A stretch of DNA of 9,731 bases from assembly GCA_023429275.1 (NCBI GenBank), contig JAEYWB010000009.1:1-9731 (forward strand), read 5' to 3'. The translations under genes and the position numbers were made by a program. Numbering within the stretch: position 1 is the stretch's first letter; each line of letters begins with the position of its first letter. The stretch comes from Planctomycetota bacterium (GTDB lineage Bacteria > Planctomycetota > Planctomycetia > Planctomycetales > Planctomycetaceae). This document shows positions 1-6,170 of the stretch, piece by piece. Under the pieces are notes generated by a model that was not told the origin of the DNA, did not search any database, and saw only the letters and a list, made by a program, of their open reading frames with translations.

Positions 1-226
1 CGCGAGTGCGCAGCAGCCTCACGACATTCCGCTTGTTTTCGCAATTCACGCTAATCAGGACGCCAAATCGTTTGCCCGAGTAGACTTCGGGCTGAGGAAC
101 GGCCCCATCGTTCTCTCTCACGATGGCTGCGAAATCCTGGGGGAACGCAAATCCAATTTGGAGCTCAGTCTTGCGCAGCGTCTCGATGTCAATTCGCGCT
201 CCCTCTGACCAAGTGACACGGCTCAT
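1..226 (-). CDS. SMI1/KNR4 (SUKH) family protein, N-terminal part, cut by the window edge
   Basis: The first 75 residues of a protein that continues beyond position 1. The ATG at 226-224 follows a GGAG ribosome binding site at 237-234, 7 nt away, and the frame is open to the edge. Residues 5-50 fit the start of the SMI1/KNR4 fold: a short lead with a Trp (VTW), a helix (IDIETLRKTE), then IGFAFPQDFAAIVRENDGAVP, the family pattern of a hydrophobic Gly-Phe, a Pro-x-Asp-Phe turn and an Asn-(Asp/Asn)-Gly-x-x-Pro loop. In bacteria these domains often serve as immunity proteins against contact-dependent or polymorphic toxins, but many lone copies have no known role. It is the last visible gene of a leftward series, 77 nt after the dnaA-like gene. 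A toxin partner, if any, would have to lie left of the window. The family call is by motif reading only. Confidence 0.65.
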   Translation of the reverse strand, partial: MSRVTWSEGARIDIETLRKTELQIGFAFPQDFAAIVRENDGAVPQPEVYSGKRFGVLISVNCENKRNVVRLLRTR

Positions 227-303
227 CGTCTTGCTCCAGGAGTCATCTCACAGATCGATTGGCCAGTTCCCCTTTCCCTGCTTGAACGGCGACTTTTCGC
301 TTC

Positions 304-1320
304 TCACTCGTGAGCAAGATCCTCTCTCAGCCGCGCCACCTGGACCACTAGTTCTGCCTGGGAACGTGACAACTCCCGGATGCGGTCACAGGCGTAGATA
401 ACCGTGGCGTGATTCCGTCCTCCGAAATAGTCGCCGATCGTCTGGTACTCCGCCTTCATCAGTTCCCGCGCCAGGAACATCGCCACCTGCCGCGGGACGA
501 CCAGTCCGTGGGTGCGGGCCGCCGAACGGAGGTCGGCCACCTTGGCGTCATAGGCCCGGGCGACGACTTTCGTGATTCCGCCAATCGTCAGCCGCGCTTC
601 TCCGGACCTCGCCAGGAGATCGCGGACGAGCGGTTCATCGATCGTCGTCTTCCGTCGGAGCGCCGCCGTGCGGAGGCTCTCGACGAGCCGCTGGAGGTCC
701 CGGGGTGAACGGCCCGGTTCCGACGCTGCCAGCGCCACCAGCGGCTCCGCGATCTCAACCCCCGCCGCTTCCGCAAACAGCCTGACAAGCTTTTGACGGC
801 TGGCCCCGGCGAACTCGCCGATCTCGATCGGAAGGCCGCCGTGGCAGCGGTTCACGATCTTCCGCGACAGCCGCGGGATTTCGCCAGGAGACTTTCGGGA
901 TGTCAGAAGAACCCGCCGCCCATGGGCGAGGAGATCGTCGAGGATCGCGAGAAGCTGCTGCTGGGACTCCGCTCGCCCCTCGAGCCGATGCAGGTCCTCG
1001 AAAACCAGCAGATCGGTCTGCGACCGGATCCGCTCCTGCATCTGCCGCATCTTTCCGGTCGACGCCGCGGAGTGCAGCTGCGCGGCGAAGTCGTTCGCCG
1101 TCAGGAAGAGGACCACCGTGTCGGCGGTCCGAGCCACCGCGTCGCGAACAGTCCGCCGCGCGAGGTGCGTCTTCCCGCATCCGGGCGAGCCGAAGAGAGT
1201 GACAAGCGGCGGCTCGGCGACTCGGGGATCGATCAGCCGCAGGCAAGCCGCATGCGCCATCTGGTTCTCGGGGAGAACCAGAAACGGGTGGGCGTCCTGG
1301 ACAGGCTGGGCGTTCCGCAT
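304..1320 (-). CDS. DnaA paralogue: AAA+ ATPase plus DnaA-box-binding domain, lacking domains I and II
   Basis: A protein of 338 aa from the ATG at 1320, or 348 aa from a TTG at 1350; residue numbers below use the longer form. The AAA+ part has a lead-in typical of DnaA (HPFLVLPENQMAHAA, 21-35), Walker A GSPGCGKT (54-61), Walker B LLVFED (114-119), a sensor-1 region VLLTSRKSPGEIP (147-159), an Arg-finger region near 164-168 and a sensor-2 Arg near 217. The C-terminal domain (about 252-338) matches DnaA domain IV: PRQVAMFLARELMK (286-299), then IGDYFGGRNHATVIYA (305-320). True DnaA is about 450 aa and begins with domain I, which binds DnaB and DiaA; that is absent. Hda is excluded because it lacks domain IV. 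The usual GGRDH(S/T)TV signature reads GGRNHATV here, so box recognition may differ. Start choice: the ATG at 1320 has GGAG 3 nt upstream, while the TTG lies in a hairpin loop without a ribosome binding site. It may be a DNA-binding regulator rather than the initiator. Confidence 0.88.
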   Translation of the reverse strand: MRNAQPVQDAHPFLVLPENQMAHAACLRLIDPRVAEPPLVTLFGSPGCGKTHLARRTVRDAVARTADTVVLFLTANDFAAQLHSAASTGKMRQMQERIRSQTDLLVFEDLHRLEGRAESQQQLLAILDDLLAHGRRVLLTSRKSPGEIPRLSRKIVNRCHGGLPIEIGEFAGASRQKLVRLFAEAAGVEIAEPLVALAASEPGRSPRDLQRLVESLRTAALRRKTTIDEPLVRDLLARSGEARLTIGGITKVVARAYDAKVADLRSAARTHGLVVPRQVAMFLARELMKAEYQTIGDYFGGRNHATVIYACDRIRELSRSQAELVVQVARLREDLAHE

Positions 1321-1341
1321 CGACTCCGCCGCACGTTTTGG

Positions 1342-1360
1342 CCGCCCCAATGCGGGGCGG
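1342..1360 (-). promoter_or_regulatory. Perfect 7-bp GC hairpin at the 5' end of the dnaA-like gene
   Basis: CCGCCCC (1342-1348) and GGGGCGG (1354-1360) are exact reverse complements around a 5-nt loop (1349-1353). The alternative TTG start at 1350 lies in the loop, and the ATG at 1320 lies 21 nt downstream of the stem in the minus-strand message. It has no U-tract, so it is not a standard intrinsic terminator. It could damp read-through from flgE, limit ribosome access, or be chance in GC-rich DNA. The rest of the 164-nt gap (1351-1514) holds only weaker 5-bp dyads and no convincing promoter. Confidence 0.4.
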
Positions 1361-1514
1361 GCTGACCGCTCCTCAATCGTATGGTGGAAGGGTGTCCCAG
1401 CGGAATCGGGGAAGGGGAGGCAGTTGGCCGAGCGGCGTCGGTCGCCGTCAAATCCGCAGTTTCGCGACCTGATCTTGACGCAGCCCTGCCGGCTCCATTC
1501 CCCGAAGAGGCCGG

Positions 1515-3176
1515 TTACCGGACGATCTGGAGGAGTTCTTCAAGGACCTGGGAGGCCACGGTCACCGTGCGGGAGTTCGCCGAGAATCCCCGCTGGGCAA
1601 TGATGAGATCCGTGAACTCCTGGGGAAGGTCGACGTTCGACTGCTCGAGCTGCCCCGACTTCAGCGCCCCGCGGCTGCCGGCGAGGGCCGTCCCGATCGA
1701 GACATCGCCGCTGGCCGCCGTCGGCGCGTAATAGTTGTCGCCGATGCTCGTGAGCCCGTCGGGGTTACGAAACGAGGCGATGGCCATCTGTCCGAGGGCA
1801 AACTGCCGGCCGTTCGTCGCGATGCCGGTGATCACGCCATCGGCACCGATCTGGACCGACGAGAGCGAGCCGGGCGCGAAGCCGTCCTGCTGGGCGGAGA
1901 TCGACGACTCCGACGCCACCTGGGTCAAACCGTTGAACTTTCCGATGTCCCCGAAGCCCACGGCCAACATCTGCGGGACGCCGATTCCCGTGAAATTGAA
2001 CGTCAGGTTGACGTCCCCCAGGCCCGAGGCTCCGGCCCCGGCGAATGATCCGTCTGAATTGAACGTGATCCGCTCAATGCGGCCGTCGATCACCGTCCCC
2101 TCGGAGGGGTCGAGCGAGGCGGTCATCGTCCAGGTCCCGTCCGCCTGCTTCTGAAAGGTGGTGTTGATGACGTGCGAGCCCCCCTGGGCGTCGAAGACCG
2201 GAATCCCCCCCTGGACCATGTCACCATCCTTGCCGTTGACCGAGGTGATCTGCGGGTTGCTCGCGAAGGCGATCGCCCCCGTGTTCGTCGTGGCGTCCTG
2301 AAGCGAGAGAGAGAGCGACGACGGCCCGGTGGCGTCGGCGTTGAGAACGATCCGTCCCGCGGAGAGGGAGGCTGTGCCGGTCGAAAAGGCGGTGTTGATC
2401 GCCCCGACAAGGTCGCCCAGCGTCGAGGTCGCGGTGACCGTGTAGTTGAGGGAGACCGGTGTTCCGTCCGATTCGGAACCGGTGATCCGGATGACGTCGC
2501 CGGGGACGTACGGCGTCTGGATGGCATCGAGGTCGTTGAGAAGCGTCGCCGCAGTGGCCGCGACGCCGCCCGTGGTCCAGTCGCGAAGCGAATTCAGTTG
2601 TTTCGCCGCGGGTCCGGTCGCTCCGGACTTCAGATTGCCGGTGATCGTCGCCGTGGTCGTCTCGTGACCCGGGATGCTGGCCCCGATCGGGATGTTGATG
2701 TCGGAATTGCCGGGGACCTGAAACGCGGGATTGTTGCCGTTGGGCTCGCCGACCCCGCCGAAGCGCTGGACGCGGTAGCCGGTCGAAGGATCGATCAGGA
2801 AGCCGGCGTCATCGATCGTGAAGGACCCGGCCCGGGTATACGACATGCCGCCGGAGTTGCGGACAACGAAGAAACCGTTTCCGTCGATCGCGACGTCGAG
2901 CGAGTTCCCCGTCCCCTGGATCGTTCCCTGGGCGAAGTTGAGGTCGATCTGCCCGATCTTGACCCCGGTACCGATCTGGGCGGGGTTGACGCTCCCCTGG
3001 GCGCCGGTCGTCGACCCGGACGCCGTCCGGAGGTCGTTGTAGAGCATGTCCGAGAACAGCACGCGCCGGGACTTGAACGCAATGGTGTTGACGTTCGCGA
3101 TGTTGTTACCGACGACATCCAGCATCCGCTGGTGAGCATTCAGTCCGGAGACGGCGGTGGTAATGGCGCTGGACAT
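1515..3176 (-). CDS. flgE: Flagellar hook protein FlgE, long form with an inserted middle module
   Basis: The 553-aa subunit of the flagellar hook, exported by the flagellar type III apparatus and polymerised under the FlgD cap. The N-terminal rod/hook motif is at 5-45 (TAVSGLNAHQRMLDVVGNNIANVNTIAFKSRR, read in two parts: 7-22 and 23-38). The characteristic core region at about 80-140 contains GNSLDVAIDGNGFFVV and YTRAGSFTIDDAGFLID. The C-terminal hook domain ends with SGQLEQSNVDLPQEFTDLI (507-525) and the closing helix to 553. E. coli FlgE is about 400 aa. Much of the extra length is at about 200-320, where 224-294 resembles the flagellin IN motif (GDVIRITG, then TLGDLVGAIN, then SAGRIVLNA). 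The ATG at 3176 is chosen because AAGGAGG (3189-3183) precedes it by 6 nt and the family motif begins at once. The frame is open 54 codons further upstream, but that stretch overlaps the intergenic hairpins and has no family match. It follows flgD in the same direction. Confidence 0.95.
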   Translation of the reverse strand: MSSAITTAVSGLNAHQRMLDVVGNNIANVNTIAFKSRRVLFSDMLYNDLRTASGSTTGAQGSVNPAQIGTGVKIGQIDLNFAQGTIQGTGNSLDVAIDGNGFFVVRNSGGMSYTRAGSFTIDDAGFLIDPSTGYRVQRFGGVGEPNGNNPAFQVPGNSDINIPIGASIPGHETTTATITGNLKSGATGPAAKQLNSLRDWTTGGVAATAATLLNDLDAIQTPYVPGDVIRITGSESDGTPVSLNYTVTATSTLGDLVGAINTAFSTGTASLSAGRIVLNADATGPSSLSLSLQDATTNTGAIAFASNPQITSVNGKDGDMVQGGIPVFDAQGGSHVINTTFQKQADGTWTMTASLDPSEGTVIDGRIERITFNSDGSFAGAGASGLGDVNLTFNFTGIGVPQMLAVGFGDIGKFNGLTQVASESSISAQQDGFAPGSLSSVQIGADGVITGIATNGRQFALGQMAIASFRNPDGLTSIGDNYYAPTAASGDVSIGTALAGSRGALKSGQLEQSNVDLPQEFTDLIIAQRGFSANSRTVTVASQVLEELLQIVR

Positions 3177-3182
3177 GGACAA

Positions 3183-3189
3183 CCTCCTT
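3183..3189 (-). promoter_or_regulatory. Strong ribosome binding site that fixes the flgE start
   Basis: On the minus strand AAGGAGG lies 6 nt before the ATG at 3176, a near-perfect anti-Shine-Dalgarno match. It is the strongest such site in the window, consistent with the many FlgE copies needed per hook. A short perfect dyad, CCGGC-CGT-GCCGG (3195-3207), sits just upstream of it in the message. Confidence 0.85.
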
Positions 3190-3234
3190 GTATTCCGGCC
3201 GTGCCGGTCAATGATCGATAGCCGCGTCGACTGG

Positions 3235-3257
3235 CCCGGGGGATTCCTTCCCCCGGG
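3235..3257 (-). promoter_or_regulatory. Very stable 9-bp GC hairpin in the flgE leader
   Basis: CCCGGGGGA (3235-3243) pairs exactly with TCCCCCGGG (3249-3257) across a 5-nt loop. In the leftward transcript it lies about 59 nt before the flgE ATG and about 157 nt after the flgD stop. No U-tract follows in either direction, so a canonical terminator is unlikely. An mRNA-stabilising stem that protects a separate flgE transcript, or an attenuator between flgD and flgE, are reasonable alternatives. No convincing promoter is visible between it and flgE. Confidence 0.5.
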
Positions 3258-3358
3258 ACCGATGTCATCCACGGTCGCTTCGATGGAACGGATCCCCGTC
3301 TCCGGCAAGACGGAAGATGCGACGAAGCTGGCTGACACGGTTCCTGGCGACAGAGGTC

Positions 3359-3402
3359 ACAGAGGACTCAGAGAGTCAGCCGCGATTCTCTGTATCCTCT
3401 GT
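3359..3402. repeat. Imperfect inverted repeat (16-bp arms) between flgD and flgE
   Basis: The left arm 3359-3374 (ACAGAGGACTCAGAGA) and the reverse complement of the right arm 3387-3402 (ACAGAGGATACAGAGA) match at 14 of 16 positions, with a 12-nt loop. A further direct copy of ACAGAGG begins at 3350, so the purine-rich unit occurs twice in tandem on the left. It starts 12 nt past the flgD stop. The AGAG/CTCT wording differs sharply from the GC-rich codons around it and recalls the CTCTGTG-type dispersed intergenic repeats that I remember from several bacterial phyla; that resemblance is from memory, not a search. It may act as a weak terminator or a processing site after flgD. Confidence 0.6.
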
Positions 3403-3413
3403 GGCTGAGAGTT

Positions 3414-3797
3414 CTACGATTCTGCTGAAGGGTTCTTGACCTGCAGGACGCTCGACAGGGGGACGGCCAGGTCGTTGATGTTGAGGAAGAGCTCGCCGCC
3501 GTTGACCAGGACTCCCTGCACGATCCCGTTTGCTGTCTCCCCCTCCTCACCCGCGACGTACTGCACTTCCTTGCCGACGAGGCTTGCCCCGTTCGTCAGC
3601 TGCTGGAGCTGAAGCATGTTCGCAAAGCTGCCGTTGAGCTGCTCGACGCCGGAGAGCATCGAGAACTGCGAAAGCTGCGTCAGGAACTCCTGCTGCTCCA
3701 TCGGGGCCATCGGGTCCTGGTAGCGCAGCTGCGTCGTCAGGAGCTGCAGGAACTCCTTCTGACCGATCTGCGAGTTGAACCCTGTGTCTACGGCCAT
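3414..3797 (-). CDS. flgD: Flagellar hook assembly scaffold FlgD, minimal form
   Basis: A 127-aa hook-cap protein that sits at the tip of the growing hook and allows FlgE polymerisation. The N-terminal signature is clear: FNSQIGQKEFLQLLTTQLRYQDP (7-29, the Phe-Leu-x-Leu-Leu, then Gln-Leu-x-x-Gln-Asp-Pro pattern), followed by MEQQEFLTQLSQFSMLSGVEQL (33-54) with the conserved Glu-Phe and Gln-Leu-Ala/Ser-Gln-Phe elements. Residues 72-122 form a short beta-rich domain (VGKEVQY, then NGIVQGVLVNGGELFLNI). Enterobacterial FlgD is about 230 aa and has additional Ig-like/Fn3-like domains, which are missing here; short versions are known in Bacillus. The ATG at 3797 lies 8 nt after the fliK stop, and the TGAGG at the fliK stop doubles as its ribosome binding site, which suggests coupled translation. 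An inverted repeat follows the stop. Confidence 0.92.
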   Translation of the reverse strand: MAVDTGFNSQIGQKEFLQLLTTQLRYQDPMAPMEQQEFLTQLSQFSMLSGVEQLNGSFANMLQLQQLTNGASLVGKEVQYVAGEEGETANGIVQGVLVNGGELFLNINDLAVPLSSVLQVKNPSAES

Positions 3798-3805
3798 GGC
3801 ATACC

Positions 3806-5182
3806 TCAGGCGGTCGTGTCGATTTCGCGGCGGCTGGTCGTCGTCGATCGGGCCCCGCCCGAGCGGGCGGGACGGGCCGTGCTGGCGAGGTTCAGTTCCT
3901 CGTCATCGTGCCGGGTGTCCTGCTTCGGTGCATCTCGCTCCGATCCTGCGGACATGGTGAATGACGTCATCGGAACCCCGGCCGCCTCCAGAGTCTGCTG
4001 GACCTCCCTCATCTGCTGGTCGAGCAGAGCCAGGACGGACGGGTCGTCGACAGTCAGATGGGCCGAGAGCCCCTCGGAGGTCTTCGAGATCTCGATCGAC
4101 ATCCGGCCGAGTTCCGGCGGATCGATGCGTGCCTCGATTCGCGAGACCGGTTCGTCGTCGCGGCGGCCGGCGCGGGAGACGATCTGGTCGATCGCAAACG
4201 CCCCGAGCGCCTCCCTGGTCCCAGCGACGACCGGCAGACGGTCATGTCCGTTGTTCGAAGCGGACGAAGTGGAGACCGAGCTGGGAGTGTTCGGCGTCGC
4301 AAGGGATTGTTCCGGAGCCGGTGCGGGGGACTCCAGCGGCAGAATTTCCGAATCGTCTTCGGTGGGAGCTCCGAATGTGTTCGAGAACTCGGCCGTCTCC
4401 GTGCTCCGGGCGGCGACGAACTCGACCGCTGGAATCGGAGCAGCAAGATCGCCTTCTGCCGGCTCGACCTCGTTCGCGGTTCCTGCCTCCAGCGCGGGGG
4501 TGATCGTTACAGGAGGATGCACTTCCTGCGGCCTGGTCGGGGTGATCGGGCCTGTCGAAACCGATGTCGTAACGGCGTCGGCCCGCATGAGCGCCAGCAC
4601 CGAGGCGGGAATCGGTGTGAACGATTCCATCGCCTCTTCGACAACGCCCATCACGTCGTCCGCGGCCCCCCCCTCCTCAACCACCTGATCCGGCTGGGGC
4701 TGGTTCACCGGGAGTTCGCCCGTCGGACGGTCGATCGCGTCTCCTGCGACAACCCGGTCAAGGCCCGTCTGCTCGACGACTCCGGCGTCGGCAGGATTCG
4801 CCGCTGCGACAGCCTTCTCTGAGACGGCTGTCCGGTCGATCGCCTCGACCGGAACCGGATCGTACGGAGCGATGCCTGAAGCCGCATCGGACGCCCCCGA
4901 GATCTGGCCGCTCCCGGACGGAGTGACCGGACTGATGTCGCCGGCGGCCTTGTCGCCTGTTGCGACCGGAGCGATCGCCTTCGGGAGAGAAGGGGAATCC
5001 GTCGGTGGAACGGGATGGTTCATCGCCGCCAGGGCGGCCTGGATCAGGACGTCGAAGCTTTCAAGCTGGTCGGAGTCGCTCTCAACCACTGCCGCCTGCG
5101 TCGCTTCCTCGAACAGCACGTCCCCCCCGGTGCCGGTCTCCGCGGGTTGGGGGGTGGACGGGACTGACAAGGAAATCTGCAT
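3806..5182 (-). CDS. fliK: Flagellar hook-length control protein FliK
   Basis: A 458-aa protein predicted to measure hook length during export and switch the type III gate from hook to filament substrates. The recognisable part is the C-terminal hook-length domain (about 343-412), with ARIDPPELGRMSIEI (351-365), then a beta strand GLSAHLTV (371-378) and a helix-rich segment that includes VLALLDQQM (383-391) and LEAAGVPM (398-405); Leu/Ile-x-Pro-x-x-Leu-Gly is the family signature. The N-terminal 320 residues are low-complexity, rich in Ala, Pro, Ser, Thr and Glu, as expected for the extended ruler part. The tail after 415 is charged and Arg/Ser-rich. The ATG at 5182 has GGAGG (5191-5187) 4 nt upstream. 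It is the first gene of the leftward fliK-flgD-flgE series. Sequence conservation outside the C-terminal domain is not expected, so the call rests on that domain and on the neighbours. Confidence 0.9.
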   Translation of the reverse strand: MQISLSVPSTPQPAETGTGGDVLFEEATQAAVVESDSDQLESFDVLIQAALAAMNHPVPPTDSPSLPKAIAPVATGDKAAGDISPVTPSGSGQISGASDAASGIAPYDPVPVEAIDRTAVSEKAVAAANPADAGVVEQTGLDRVVAGDAIDRPTGELPVNQPQPDQVVEEGGAADDVMGVVEEAMESFTPIPASVLALMRADAVTTSVSTGPITPTRPQEVHPPVTITPALEAGTANEVEPAEGDLAAPIPAVEFVAARSTETAEFSNTFGAPTEDDSEILPLESPAPAPEQSLATPNTPSSVSTSSASNNGHDRLPVVAGTREALGAFAIDQIVSRAGRRDDEPVSRIEARIDPPELGRMSIEISKTSEGLSAHLTVDDPSVLALLDQQMREVQQTLEAAGVPMTSFTMSAGSERDAPKQDTRHDDEELNLASTARPARSGGARSTTTSRREIDTTA

Positions 5183-5463
5183 GGCGCCTCCCTGCGCGCG
5201 ACATCTCCAGCCGGAGTCGCGTCATTCATCGCCCGTTCCGTCCGGAGGGGAGAAATCGAATAATGGGGACAGGCAAAGTCGACCGTGTTTTCCGAACGCT
5301 CCCCCGGATCTTCTTCCCAGATTGACAGGTTTCCCGCGCCCGCGGGGGCTCTGAAGAGGTGAGGTGCGGCCGCAGGCTGGTTGTCTGGCACGTCCGGCAG
5401 CCGTACCATGCTGGAGTGCGGCACGAGCCTGCCCCCCGCGCGAGACATTTTGACGAGTGACGA
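5183..5463. other. Divergent intergenic region between fliK and the receiver gene
   Basis: These 281 nt must hold the promoters for the leftward hook operon and for the rightward receiver gene. I find no clear sigma-28 or sigma-70 promoter. Dyads present are CCCGCG-CC-CGCGGG (5333-5346) and the perfect 10-bp palindrome TGCGGCCGCA (5365-5374), either of which could be an operator. A TGGCACG (5386-5392) equals the sigma-54 -24 element, but the -12 element does not follow at the right distance. The only longer open frames here are shadows. Confidence 0.4.
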
Positions 5464-5880
5464 ATGGCGAAGATTGTGTTGATCGAGGATGACCGTGAGA
5501 TCTCCTCGACGTTGTACAGCGTCCTCGAAGGTGCGGGATACAAGGTTTTTCCGGCCCCGAACGGGATCGACGGCCAGCGTCTCATTCAGGCGGAGCAGCC
5601 GGATCTCGTCGTGACCGACATGATGATGCCGCGGATGGGGGGCTTCCCGGTCCTCGAGTTTCTCAAGACGCTTCCCTCGCCCCCGAAGGTGATCATGATC
5701 ACCGCCAACGAGGGGGGGCGCCACAAGGCCTACGCCGAGATGCTCGGAGTCTCCGACTACCTGCGAAAACCGTTCGCGATGGAGTCGCTGCTCGAGGCGG
5801 TCCGGCGGGCCCTGGGCGAAAAGGGAGAGCCCCGCGGCGCGAAGAAGGCGAAGCCCGGCCGGAAGAAGGACGAAGAGTAA
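5464..5880 (+). CDS. Single-domain response regulator (CheY-like receiver) with a basic C-terminal tail
   Basis: A 138-aa phosphorylatable receiver with no output domain. It has all active-site residues of the family: the acidic pair Asp9-Asp10 (after IVLIE), the phosphoacceptor Asp52 in [12 protein letters not shown], Thr80 in MITAN, Tyr99 and Lys102 in YLRKPF. Residues 1-118 are the receiver. The last 20 (from about 119) are a Lys/Arg-rich, probably disordered tail ([14 protein letters not shown]). The ATG at 5464 has only a weak GAG about 8 nt upstream. It is transcribed away from the hook operon and has no adjacent histidine kinase on its strand. It could be a CheY-type motor-switch protein or a phosphorelay intermediate. 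The receiver sequence alone does not separate these, and the motor role is inferred from proximity only. Confidence 0.9.
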   Translation: MAKIVLIEDDREISSTLYSVLEGAGYKVFPAPNGIDGQRLIQAEQPDLVVTDMMMPRMGGFPVLEFLKTLPSPPKVIMITANEGGRHKAYAEMLGVSDYLRKPFAMESLLEAVRRALGEKGEPRGAKKAKPGRKKDEE

Positions 5881-5942
5881 CGCGGATCTCCGAGCCGCGA
5901 ACGGGCCAGGCACATCGGAAATCATTCGTTCGTCCGGTTGCA

Positions 5943-6040
5943 TGGCAGATGCCACGCGACGCCCCGTCGGCAGGGCCCACCGCCGACGTGTCAGCTCTGA
6001 CGCTCGAAGCCGTGCTCCGTGAGCACCGCCTGTCTGACAC
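5943..6040. other. Cluster of short perfect dyads in the 290-nt gap before the oxidoreductase
   Basis: The gap 5881-6170 has no gene I can support. Within it lie TGGCA-GA-TGCCA (5943-5954), CGTCGGC-N10-GCCGACG (5965-5988), GTCAG-CT-CTGAC (5990-6001) and GTGCTC-CGT-GAGCAC (6012-6026). The last is enclosed by an outer 7-bp pair, GTGTCAG (5988-5994) with CTGACAC (6034-6040). The two uses of GTCAG at 5990-5994 are mutually exclusive. None is followed by a T-tract. They may end the receiver transcript, form the leader of the oxidoreductase, bind a protein, or be chance: some 5-6-bp dyads are expected in 290 nt of GC-rich DNA. I recognise no known riboswitch consensus. Confidence 0.35.
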
Positions 6041-6170
6041 CGCGCCGCTCGCAACCTCGAGCTGAACCGCCCTGTCTTCATCGACGGACCGCGGCGGGCT
6101 TCCCTAACATGCTCCTGCCGAGCCCCGCGGCCGGCTTCCCTGGTCTTCCACACTGCGCAACACGCCCACC

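Noticed and set aside
304..1350. Hda or the chromosomal initiator DnaA itself
   Set aside because: Hda lacks the C-terminal box-binding domain that is present here, and the initiator normally carries domain I and the GGRDH(S/T)TV signature, both of which are missing or changed.
2172..3221. Plus-strand open frame of 349 codons
   Set aside because: Antisense to flgE; Arg/Asp/Gly/Val-rich translation without motifs, explained by the codon pattern of flgE.
3177..3338. 54-codon N-terminal extension of FlgE (start at 3338)
   Set aside because: It has no family similarity, runs through the intergenic hairpin, and the strong ribosome binding site points to the ATG at 3176.
5386..5402. Sigma-54 promoter candidate beginning TGGCACG
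   Set aside because: The -24 element is exact, but the -12 GC dinucleotide is not at the required distance. A second GGCACG at 5420-5425 has its GC one base too close.
6012..6026. Intrinsic terminator of the receiver gene
   Set aside because: The stem is perfect but only 6 bp and is followed by CGCCTGTC rather than a T-tract, so it is recorded only as part of a dyad cluster.
5044..6153. Long open frame on the minus strand (369 codons)
   Set aside because: It runs antisense to the receiver gene and across two intergenic regions, with Arg/Pro/Gly-rich content typical of GC-rich shadow frames and no domain.
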